A DNA stretch of 64,000 nt from Lottia gigantea (lineage: Eukaryota; Mollusca; Gastropoda; Lottiidae), in contig NW_008709889.1 of assembly GCF_000327385.1 (NCBI RefSeq), positions 342,306 to 406,305 on the forward strand. Direction: 5' to 3'. Below are positions 25,101 to 37,900 of this stretch, piece after piece (position 1 is the first letter of the stretch; each line of letters begins with the position of its first letter). Position numbers and translations under genes: made by a program. The notes under the pieces are model-generated. The model searched no databases. It saw only the letters and a program-made list of their open reading frames with translations, and had not been told where the DNA came from.

Positions 25101-25914
25101 TTTCGAAACATTCTTAAGTTTGGGTTTAAGATTTAAATTAAGCAATTTTACTGAACAACAGCATAAGATTGACAGTGATCAAAAGATCTATTAACCTTTA
25201 GACCCATTACATTCTGTTGGACTATGTAAATAAAATTAGAAAGAAGTAAAATGAAACAACAAAACTAAATATAACTAAAAATCTTAGGAGAGATTACAAG
25301 AATACAGGTTTACCTGTATCAGATGTCTGGAGATGAGTAGCTATTTGAGAAGATGTTTCACTAAGATGGCCTGAGGACTTTAATGGAGATAATAATTGTT
25401 CATATTTATTTCTTTGCGTTCCTAGAATCAGTACAAAACACAGAAAGTGATTTCAGTTTTAAAGACATTTGATATGGTATTCTTTTCAAGAATAAATACA
25501 ATCATTATTTCTTATTCTCTGGAAGCTTCCTCAAGTCCAATATAAGCCCTATTTCTAATACTTACTATCCTGATGATAATTGTGTTTACAAAACACAACT
25601 CACTAGTATCAGATGAGCTACAGTTAATTGGATCATTCATTATAATGACCTGTTTTAAAGGTATTTCCAATAATCCAGGCTTAGATGCCTTGCAGCAAAT
25701 CTCCATGAAGCTGCATATGCTTGACTTTATCTCAAACAGTAAGTATGGGAACCTATATAAAAGCAGATCCTCTTTAATTGTGATATTTTATAGGGAATTT
25801 TCTAGCATCTATCATACCTAGTTGTTGCTGAAGACTAAAATTAGAACTATCAGAAATATCTCGAGTTATACCAGAATCTTGGTGGTAGATTTGAGGCTGG
25901 AGGTAATCTTCATC
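22141..25914 (-). CDS. C-terminal exons 58-64 of the giant gene
   Basis: Exons: 25818-25914, 25314-25421, 24853-25052, 24346-24410, 23713-23847, 23300-23501, 22141-22431. Exon 60 encodes HRKWQPFLDTESASERKKLE and PIRYVKDGPMVPGEAGLRLL. Exon 63 is Ser/Pro-rich (NPLPPAPPRTSRTLLHS) then basic. The last exon has KFGLPCIVNTRDIFKRF and ends VYLSEV before TAG. Exon 60 uses an unusual donor, GTCAGA. No known domain is seen here. Confidence 0.8.
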
Positions 25915-28900
25915 CTATACAAACAAGAACACTATTTAAATACTTTTAAACTGGGCTGATTCTCAGGTTATGAAATTCTAAAATTTCAACTGTACACTTT
26001 AGTCATATATGTTATACATATGTTTGGCTCTTGTCTGCTAACTACACTTAAGTTTGCTTTTTGCACTTAAGATTTAGATACAAATGTAATCATCACAACT
26101 ATCAAAATCTGAAAAAGCAAAAAAGTTTGCAAATCTATTTGAAAGCAGATGTGTAACAAACAAGTGAAAGTAGAGACTGATGCACAGTAATAATTAGTGC
26201 AGTAATAAGATATAAAGAATCCATCCAACTTTAACTTTTATTAATTGAAGCATTCCAATAATCTTACTAAATGAAGTACACCCTGATTTCTGACTCTGTA
26301 TCTTCTTTGTAAAGATTCATAACTCTACAAACAAACAATGACATGACATGCAAAAAGTGTTGTGAAGGAACTAAGAATTGATTAAGTATTTATTGTAAAT
26401 AAATTTGTTCTGTTATATTGATGTCTATTTACAAATTAATATATATTAGAGAAATGTATCTTTTAAAAGATCCAGTCTCTCCCAATTTAGATTATTAATT
26501 TCATCTTCAGTATTATCAATTTACCTTAGCAATTAACAATTTGATTGAAGTAGAAAGTACTAAAATTGTTGTTAGAATGTGCCCTAATGCATCTTTAAGT
26601 AGCTTTGAGAAATTTTATTTGAGCTGTGAAAGGTGCATTGCTGTACAGAAGAATTCTCAAAAAGACAAATAGTTATATTTCACCTGTTTAGCTTCTGAAT
26701 CATTGATACCAGAATCTTCATGATTTAACAGATGTTTTCCTATTAATTCTCTCTCCTAACAAAAAAAACAAACAATCAAATTAACTTTACCAAAACAAAT
26801 TTTGTTAAAAAAAATACAATGGAAGAAGAACTTTCCTTTAGGACATCCTTACTCTTCTGTGTACAGTCTTTAAAAAATACTTAAAATACTATACTACTTA
26901 TCTATGTACATATTATAAACAATTACAGAGATGCTAACTGACGATGAAGTAAAAAATATCTGACAAGTATCACAATCTTACCTCTATTGACTCTGTAATA
27001 CTTGTATAACGATTCATTAAAGCCTTGTCCATAAATTCTACATCCTGTTAACAATAAACCAGATATATATTTATCTTCATTTTCATGTGAGGCAAGACAT
27101 TACATGGTAAGAGCTCCAAAATAATATGGATTATTTCAACATTATTAAGTGATTGTTCACAGAAGTAAGAGAGTTTTGCTCTGCTAGTTCCCTGATAATG
27201 ACACAAAAAATTCAGTAGCCCATCTAACTTAAGAATAACGTAAGAATATACTTACTCTGAATGACTCAATGATATCAGATCCGTGACGTTGCAATGACTG
27301 ACTTAAATATTCCTAAAATAATACATAGTGAATACTTAGTATCAGTCTAGTGATGTCTTAATAGTTGTTTGGACTGGTGGGAGTGATATTTGGTTTATGA
27401 ATTTTGGAGTTCCATTATCAAATTAATATGCCTTAGTAATATTTCCTAGCTATGATATAAACTTGTAAATAAGAACACAGAAATTTAGTTCTATGATTTA
27501 ACATACAAGATTGAGCTCCTTAAACCTAGCTCTAAACTTTAACTTATATACAAGATTGAGCTTCTTCCTCCTAGCTCTAAACTTTTACTTACATACAAGA
27601 TTGAGCGCCTTCCACCTAGCTCTAAACTTTTACTTACATACAAGATTGAGCGCCTTCCACCTAGCTCTAAACTTTTACTTACATACAAGATTGAGCGCAC
27701 CTAGCTCTAAACTTTTACTTACATACACGATTGAGCTCCTTCCTCCTAGCTCTAAACTTTTACTTACATACAAGATTGAGCCCCTTCCACCTAGCTCTAA
27801 ACTTTTACTTACATACACGATTGAGCTCCTTCCTCCTAGCTCTAAACTTTTACTACATACAAGATTGAGACCCTTCCACCTAGCTCTAAACTTTTATTTA
27901 CATACAAGATTGAGTCCCTTCCACCTAGCTCTAAACTTTTACTTACATACAAGATTGAGCTCCTTCCTCCTAGCACTAAACTTTTACTTACATACAAGAT
28001 TGAGCCCCTTCCACCTAGCTCTAAACTTTTACTTACATACAAGATTGAGCTCCTTCCTCCTAGCACTAAACTTTTACTTACATACAAGATTGAGCCCCTT
28101 CCACCTAGCTCTAAACTTTTACTTACATACAAGATTGAGCTCCTTCCTCCTAGCTCTAAACTTTTACTTACATACAAGATTGAGCTTCTTCCATCTAGCT
28201 CTAAACTTTTACTTACATACAAGATTGGGCTCCTTCCTCCTAGCTCTAAACTTTTATTTACATACAAGATTGAACCCCTTCCACCTAGCTCTAAACTTTT
28301 ACTTACATACAAGATTGAGTCCCTTCCACCTAGCTCTAAACTTTTACATACATACAAGATTGAGCTTCTTCCATCTAGCTCTAAACTTTTACTTACATAC
28401 AAGATTGGGCTCCTTCCTCCTAGCTCTAAACTTTTACTTACATACAAGATTGAGCCCCTTCCACCTAGCTCTAAACTTTTACTTATATACAAGATTGAGT
28501 CCCTTCCACCTAGCTCTAAACTTTTACTTACATACAAGATTGAGCTCTTCCAACTAGCTCTAAACTTTTACTTGCATACCAGATTGAGCTCTTCCAACTA
28601 GCTCTAAAATTGTACATACAAGATTGAGCTCCTTCCACCAAGCTCTAAACTTTTACTTTCATACAAGATTGTGCTCTTTCAACTAGCTCTAAACTATTAC
28701 TTGCATACAAGATTGAGCTCTTCCAACTTGCTATAAACTTTTACTTACATACAAGATCAAGCTTCTATCTAGCTCTAAACTTGTACGTATACAAGATTGA
28801 GCTCTTCCAACTATCTCTAAACTTGTACATACAAGATTGAGCTTCTTCCACCTAGCTCTAAACTTGTACATACAAAAATGAGCTTCTTCAACCTAGCTCT

Positions 28901-31900
28901 AAACTTGTACATACAAGATTGAGCTTCTTCAACCTAGCTCTAAACTTTTACATGATTTAATCTTACATAAATCAAAGGAAGTGTTGTGATAATTGGGAAA
29001 CATACCACTTTGTTTCAAAAGTCAATAATTAAGAAGGGATTCCAATGATCAAGAGGTCACTTAATAAAGATTATCAGGTCTCACAGTTTGTCTTTTAAAC
29101 ATGGTTTAACTAATAATCTTTACATGAAAATGTGGCAAGATTATCACGATCAGAGATCTATTTCAGTCAGTGAGTAAACAAGGAATCTATTTTAGGCTTT
29201 TTCAATTGGGTTTCAGTCAGTTTGATCTCCAAGCTTTTCTACATCCTCACACAATCTTAGCAATCAAGAATACTTGAATTATTCATTAGAACCATCAATT
29301 AATCAAACAATAAGCAATGATTTGACCAAAAAAAATAAGCAAAGGCATCTTTAATCCAGTAAATTTAAATGATAATCCAATCAGATAGTGTTAATACCTG
29401 AGCCATCTCTTGTAAAGCTTTATTAGAATCTTCTAAAAATAATTTCATTAGTTCAACATCCTGAAAAACAAAATTGGTCAAGTTTAAATCTACTGTAAAT
29501 AGAATATTTCTGTTCAGCAAACTATCCAGTTATCATCACTCTTTCAATAACAACATGTGTGGATATATTACACAGCTGTGTTTGACTCTAACAGAATGAA
29601 TAAAAATATGATATTTATGTGCATTTTTAAATGATATCAAAGCTAATGGGTTAAAATCATAAAGCAGTCAAACAGATCATGAGAATACAGGGTGTTACCT
29701 CAGCACTTTCTATACCCATCTCTTGTCTTTTCAACATTTTTTTCAGCAATTCATAATTTGAATTTGCATCAACGGTAGCTGCAGCCTTGCTGGTTGTTGT
29801 GACTTTATCCAAGGCAGACTTCATTAGAGCCATCATTTCCTTCAGTTTGGCTTCTTCCTATTGGGTAAAAGAAGTCAGTTATCAGGAATGTTGACTGATT
29901 TGTCATATGTGGTTAATACACCATCATGGTCATATAGCACTGAATCTTACAGCAATAAAGTCATCATATAGCCCAATTTCAGCTATCTGTAATACTTCTT
30001 CAAACATAAATCTGACTTCTCATTCCCTTACAATAAATCAAATTGTACTATGGAACTTTCCTGAAGTCTCATATAGGCCCAGTCTTCTCATTTCCATTAT
30101 TAAAGTTAGCTGAATTTGGTCTATATTTTAAAGAATTATGTATTTAATAGTCTTAAAACACTTTTAGTCTAAAATGGAGGATAATAAAATACAATTTGAT
30201 TTGTAAGTTTTACCTCAGCAGTTTCTTGTCCCATTTCATGTCTTTTTAACATTTCCTTCAGTAATTGATATTCTTTAGACTCTACACCTGCTTCATCTTC
30301 TTCATTTATTATGTTGTTTTTTTCCTGTTTAATGATGGTGGCTTCTTTGCTAATTGCAGATTTGATCTGAACCAACATTTGTTTCAATTTGGCTTCCTCC
30401 TATCAAATTATTACCACCATTTTAATTGGAATATCAAAACCAGAATCATTTGAATATCAAAATCCTTCATAGGCAAAGTTTTTGACACATCCTATCAAAC
30501 ATCTCATTATTTTGTATTTATGATAATATTTCCCATTCATTTCACTGCCAGATATCAATGTACAAACATTGCAAACTCAACATAAAATATCAGGTACCAT
30601 TTGGGAAAATAGATCAGTCATTTAAATCAAATCAAAAAAATTCAATAAAAATTTCAAATGCAAACCGTACCTCCTCAGTTTTTATGCCCATCTCATATAT
30701 TTTCAAAATCTCTCTTAACAATTCTTTATGTTCTTCTTCATTAATGGTAGATTTCATCTGGCATAACATCAGTTTTAATCTAGCTTCCTCCTGTTGAACA
30801 TAACACACAACATGTGTAAGTCAGTCCCACAGTTATAGTGCAGCATTGATCAACGCTTACAGTTTATAGGACTCTCTACATTCTGCTTCCTTGCCCACTA
30901 TAGGCCTCATGTGATACACCTCATGTTTCAGGTGAACATGAAGGGACCTAGTCATCTAATTATTTGTTTTACCTGCTGTTAGAGTTCAATCAATTTCATA
31001 CTGTAGTTACTATTTTAATAATCTAACATGCAGTGTTACATCTAACACCAATACCATGCCATCTGATATAATAGCCATTCTGAACAGTTAAAATATGATT
31101 GAAATTCAGCTTCATCACCTGGTAAAACAAATATTATTAATAAATTCATGTTTTAAGCAGTTGTGAGAATTCCTTCTTAACTAAGTACCTCAGAAGTTTC
31201 TAGGTTCATCTCATATTTCTTTAACATTTCTTTCAGTATTTCATAATCTGTAGACTTCTTTTTTTTATCCTCTATTTCAGCTGTTCCTTCATTAGGCTTT
31301 AACTGGGACAACATTTGTAGAATTATGGCTCTTTCCTAGTGAATGATAAGCATAAGGAAGATAGCTTGAGATGCAAGGTAACATATGCCCACTGGCCGCT
31401 GTCAGAAATAATAAAACACTAAAATACGAATTTTCTCATATTGAAGAAATTATCAAGGGCAATAACTCAAAAAACATTCATCAAAAATGCATCAAGTTGG
31501 AACTTCTCCGAGATCTTAACAATTCCAATGATCACACCAAGTTTCATCAGAATTGGTTGAAATCTGTAGCTTCTATTGTGCTCACGAACAAATTTTGACG
31601 CGTTTTAACAAAGTCAAGGGCAATAACTCAAAAACCGTTCATTGAAAATGCATCAAGTCAAAACTTGTCCGAGATCTTATCAATTCCAATGATCACACCA
31701 AGTTTCATCAGAATCGGTTGAAAACTGTAGCTTCAATCCTGCTCACGAACTATTTTCAACAAATTTCAACACGTTTTAACAAAGTCAAGGGCAATAACTC
31801 AAAAAAAGTTCATCGAAAATGCGTCAAGTTAGAACTTGTCAATTCCAATGATCACACCAAGTTTCATCAGAATCGGTTGAAAACTGTAGCTTCAATCCTG

Positions 31901-34900
31901 CTCACAAACTATTTTTAACAAATTTTGACGTGTTTTTACAAAGTCAAGGGCAATAACTCAAAAACCGTTCATCCAAAATGCGTCAAATTAGAAGTTTTCT
32001 GAGATCTTATCAATTCCAATGATCACACCAAGTTTCATCAGAATAGGTTGAAAACTGTAGCTTCAATCCTGCTCACAAAGTATTTTTAACAAATTTCGAC
32101 GTGTTTTAACAAAGTCAAGGGCAATAAATCAAAAACATTCATCAAAAATGCATCAAGTTAGAACTTCTCTAAGATCTTATCAATTCCAATAATCACACCA
32201 AGTTTCATCAGAATAGGTTGAAAACTGTAGCTTCAATCCTGCTCACAAAGTATTTTTAACAAATTTCGACGTGTTTTAACTAAGTCAAGGGCAATAACTC
32301 AAAAACCGTTCATCGAAAACGCGTCAAGTTAGAACTTATACGAGATCTTATCAATTCCAATGATCACACCAAGTTTCATCAGAATCGGATGAAAACTGTA
32401 GCTTCAATCCTGCTCATGAACAATTTTTAACAAAATTCAAGGCGTTCTAAGTCAAGGGCAATATCTCAAAAACTGTTCATCGAAAATATGTCAAATTCGA
32501 ACTTGACTGAGATCTTATCAATCTAAAGCATCACACCAAGTTTTATCAAAATCAGATAAACACTGTAGTCTCTATAGTGCTCACAAGAAGTGTTGACGGA
32601 CGGACCGATGGACCGAGGGGCGACACCAATATACGACCACATATTCATGTGGGCGTATAAAAATGGAGTGTACAAATCTGACACATGTTTTGAATCAGAA
32701 GAAGGATGTTTTACAAATTTTGAATCTGTTATCGATCCTACTTGGCTATGCAATGTAACATCAATATCATCTAAACAGTGGCTCAGACAATGAGATGTTT
32801 TTAGGTCCAAGGTTCCTATCTGGCATAGGTCAAGATAACACATTCAAAGTTTTTAACATGGTTTCCTCCCTGTCAATGATGCAGGTCAATTAGTTGGTAT
32901 GAAAAAAGCCAAGGTCCTGTGTGTTTCTAGAATAAATTGACTGTTCTTCAGCTTAATTTCAAACATTTAAATTCAATTGATAAACTGTCCTACCAAAGCA
33001 GTTTCTATCCTCATTTCATATTTTTTTAACATTTCTTTTAGGATTTCATAATCTTTAGAATCTACGCCTTCTATTTCAGTGGCGTCATGTTCATGTTTAA
33101 TGGTATCATCGGTTACAAACACACCTGACAACCCCTGAGCCATCATTTGTTTCATTATTGCTTTCTCCTATTTGAATAACAAAAGTACATGAACAAATAT
33201 TGATAAAAATATAAAATCTCAAATTTGGTCAACAAGTACATATATTCATTAAAGAAGGAAGTGGAGGTGTCCACGTTTAGATTTTCTCATTGATCCCATG
33301 TGGTTGGAAAGTTTGCAATCTGATAATCTAATGGAGTTAAATGGAGGGTCTATTGGTTGTAGACTGTGTTAAGTCCGGGTTGGTGCCTAGTCGATTGATT
33401 ATTAGGTAGTCGGAGTGTCTCGGTAAATGGAAGTGAGAGGCGACTGGTGTGTCTCTCTTAAGATAGATAGGTTCACTTCTTTAGCATTAGCTTTGGCAGA
33501 CTGCTTGATGGAAAAGTAGACTCTTTGTTTTTTAGCCAAAAGATTTTTTTCCACCAGGGTGGTTATAAATTCAGAGTACTAAAAGGGGATAACGACTGCC
33601 CGCAGGTCACGAAATAAGCTATAACTGGGCTAAACTGGGTCGTTGGCAGGGGTAAAATATAAGAGATAAAGATTGGCTATGCGACCAGTTATCCCCTTTT
33701 ATATCTCAGAATAACCACCCTGGTGGAAGAAAATCCATTGGCTAAAAAACAAAGAGTCTTTTCCACCAACCAGTCTGCTAAAGCTAATGCTAAAGAAGTG
33801 AACCTATCTATCTTAAGAGAGACACACCAGTCGAACCCTATAAGACAAATGAAACTAGTCACTGATAATCAGGGATAACTGGTCGCATAGCCATTCTTTA
33901 TCTCTTATACATATATTCATCAGTTGACTTTACGGGTACCATGACTAAAGAGTAGAATTTCTATATAAGATGACTAAGTAATTATTGAAAAACGCTTCTA
34001 AGCTTGTTTCAAAATTACTTCATGGATTATTACTTAGTTTTACAGATTTATTGTATTATACAGGGATTCTGTCGTATATTTTTGACACCAGGCAAGCTCA
34101 CTGATCAACAAAGACTTATTTTGACCAAGTTTAAAGGGATAGATACAGGTAGAGGTAGCATATCTTTAATAATGAAGGAAAGAAAGAAACTTTTGACTAA
34201 AACAATGTCCTACCTCTTCTGTAAGTTGATATTGACTTTTCTGTTCTTCAGATAAAGACTCATACACAGCCTTTTGTTGGGCCTAAAATGTCAAAGAAAT
34301 CTTAGCCATCCTTGAGATCCTTTCAAATCCTGGCCGTCTCTGGGCATTTCTCAGAAATGATATAGTTATATTGATTACATGGAAGACAAATTAGGAATTG
34401 TACACATACCAATCGGAAGAGAAAATAAATAGGCTGGGGAAATTGGCAATTCCTTCAATTCATAGCCAAGATTTGATGATAACTTTTGTTGTATTATTCA
34501 TAAAATCTGTATTTGAAATACTTAAGTAAAAGCTAGTGTAATAGGTAATGATAGACAAACATTATAAAGACTCACCAGTATTTTGTCTATATCAGGTTTA
34601 CTGGGTGATTTTCTACTTTCTCTATTTTTATTTATAGCACCATCACCTGACACCTATACAATATTCACAGATATAGGAATTTAAATAGTTGCTTAACAAC
34701 ATAATACAGTTAAATATAAGCTAGTAGATATGACCCATGATAGCATGATAGGCTCTATCGTTATCAATGGTATATCAGAATTTGTATAATTGTCTCAAGG
34801 TGACATAAGTAAAAGCATTTTGATTGAACAGTAGAATTATCAGACAGCAGATTTTATGATTAGATTTTGATGCCAAAAGGTGTTGTGAACAGTTGAAACT

Positions 34901-37900
34901 GAGCATTTTCAGCTGGTATGGTAAATATAGGATCACATAGCTTACATGAGAAATAGAGTTTTATTTTCTATCTCTTTCCCTTTCTATATCCTTTATAGAG
35001 CTGATGAAATGATGAAAACAGAATATTAAAGTTAACTGTATTAGGTGAAATATAGCCTTTTCTTTTTTATTCCAAATCATTTAGTGATATTTATAGTTGA
35101 GTTGCAGGACAGGAAGGCAGGAGTAAATTGTCCTTTCAAAAGTTTTGTTTTGTATAAGGCTCCCAACATGATGAACAAACAAATAGAAAAATCCTTACAT
35201 TTGTTATCTCTTGATTACCAGATTTCAATCTTATTCTTTTATCAGCCTCAACAATAGAAAACTACAAATATAAAACAAATGCAACAATTTCATTGTAAAA
35301 AAATCCCTGACCATGCAGCTTAAAATTCTTAAATTCTAAAATTTTAGCTTGGAAAAGTGATGTATACAAATAATTTTAATAAAGATAGCTTGCCAGGCAA
35401 GGTAATATACGCCCACTGGCATCTTTGATTTTGAATAAAAATATTTGGCAATACAGTAACAATCACCAGTATGAAATATTCAACCTTCAGTCATACACTT
35501 CTTTTGAAATCTTTAGGGCTATACTGAATAATATTGAGTATGAGTTATTGTCCTTGTTCTTGAAAACGTGTTCAATTTTTAGCTCAAGAAAACTTTAGAT
35601 GGCAAATATTCAATCTTCAGCGCAGAACTGAATAATAAAAGCAAGTTTTGTCAAAATCCAGCAACAATCATGCCTTTTAGTGCTTAAGAGCTTAATTTGA
35701 AAGCGTTTTCAAGAACAAAGGCAGTATCTCATACTAAATATTTTAGTATTTACTATCAAAAAATTGAACCTGTTTTCAAAAACAAGGGCAATAACTCATA
35801 CTAAATATTTTTTGATTTTTCTGATTTTCTATAGTGTTTAACCTAGTGACACCAAGTTTTGTTAAAATCCGTCAAGAATTGTGTCTTGTAGAATGATTAC
35901 GAGCAATTGTATACGGACCAACGGACATGGGTGACGGCAATATACACCCCCCATTTCATGTGGGCATATAAAAAGCACTATTACCCGTAATTGACGCCTC
36001 TTAGAAACAAGAAATGTTTGTCTTTGCGATTCATCACTAGAAATTCTTTTTAATTCACCACTCTATAGAATAGAATAGAATAGAATAGAATAGAATAGAA
36101 TAGAATAGAATAGAATAGAATAGAATAGAATAGAATAGAATAGAATAGAACCAAGGAATTCTAACCCTTCAAACTTGAGATTAATCGCTGCTTATTCTGC
36201 ATTGGAGAATACAAAGATGGTCTTACCTTGACTGATTTTAGTTGTTGTTCAGATTCTTTAACTTTCGTTTTATCCAAAAATTTGGGATCCTTAATACAAT
36301 AAAAGTATATTGAGATAGTCAGTTATAAAAGTATATTGAGATAGTCAGTTATAAAAGTATATTGAGATAGTCAGTTATAAAAGTATATTGAGATAGTCAG
36401 TTATAAAAGTATATTGAGATAGTCAGTTATAAAAGTATATTGAGATAGTCAGCTATAAAGGTATATTGAGATAGTCAGTTATAAAAGTATATTGAGATAG
36501 TCAGTTATAAAAGTATATTGAGATAGTCAGTTTTAAAAGTATATTGAGATAGTCAGTTATAAAAGTATATTGAGATAGTCAGTTATAAAAGTATATTGAG
36601 ATAGTCAGTTATAAAAGTATATTGAGATAGTCAGTTATAAAAGTATATTGAGATAGTCAGTTTTAAAAGTATATTGAGATAGTCAGTTCAAGTAAATAAT
36701 GAATGAGTTGATGTGATGTTTGACTGGGGTTCTGACAATCTGACTTCTAGTTTAATCTTAATAGTAATAATGACAACAAAAACAAGACTTCATCCATGAC
36801 CCAGCTCAATTCTTAATGTAATCTTTATGTTGCCAAAGGCAAAGTTATTCTCATATATTCAGCTGTTTTATTTGATGTAACATTTGTTTGATGTAGGATG
36901 TTGAGTTTCCATCAAAATCAGTGGCAGATTTATATGTTATATTTAGAAGAATTACAAAGTAATTAAGTAATGAAACAAGATCTTGTCAGGTTTAGGTACC
37001 AAACAACAAAACAAATATGGCATTACCTCTTCTATACATTGTGCTAATTGGGCGAATTCTCTCAATCTCTTACTAGGTCCAAGTTCTATTGGTACCTTTT
37101 CTTTCCTTAATGTTACCTCTGAAACATGGCATGTAAAAGGAAACATAAAAAGAAAAAAGAAAATATGATGAAGGAAGACTCAATGTAAACTTTTCATTTG
37201 TATAAGATGTATTATAATGTTTTTGGATAATGTCACTCATCAGGCTATGATTTGAAGATATTTATAAGAAAGTCATGTTTAAAATTCAACCAATTAGTTT
37301 TTAATAAATACTAACAAATATAATGAATATATTTTTACCTATTGAATTTTTGGGGAGTTTCAGTTTACGTTTTTTTCGAGCTGAAATCAAACAATACAAA
37401 ACCTAAATAAAAAAATTCTAGAATCACACGAACAAACAAACACCCTATACTTGATCTCAATATTCAAATCTTGAACTATAGACTGGGATAAATTACATTT
37501 AGTGTACAATACTCATTTTACACCTTGATTTTACACAAAATAATAGAGCAGGTCATATTAACTGGTTCAATGACCCTAACTTAGTCATCTGAAAAATGAG
37601 TCAATAGACTTATATAATATTATATTAAATAGAATTTCAGTCACAAAATGGATTTAAGTTTTAATTAGTGAAAATATGATGAAGAAGCTTTTAGTAAATT
37701 TCATTACATTAGTAGTGTAGACATAAACTTTGTTCAAATAATCCCAAGGGAAAAAAAACAAGTCAAGTCAAACAGATTCATTGCAAAAATTTCAAGATTT
37801 AGTTGCTAATCTGTTTGGTTTGAAACTTGAATGTTATTTAAAGACTTTGTTGAATTATCATAGCATTTTTAAAAATTTAACTTATCAAGTCGAGGTAAAA

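Noticed and set aside
27511-28557. 348-codon open frame of 15-residue repeats (and a 231-codon frame on the other strand)
   Set aside because: Both are read-through of a 45-bp minisatellite lying within an intron of the giant gene; openness on both strands is explained by unit length and base content.
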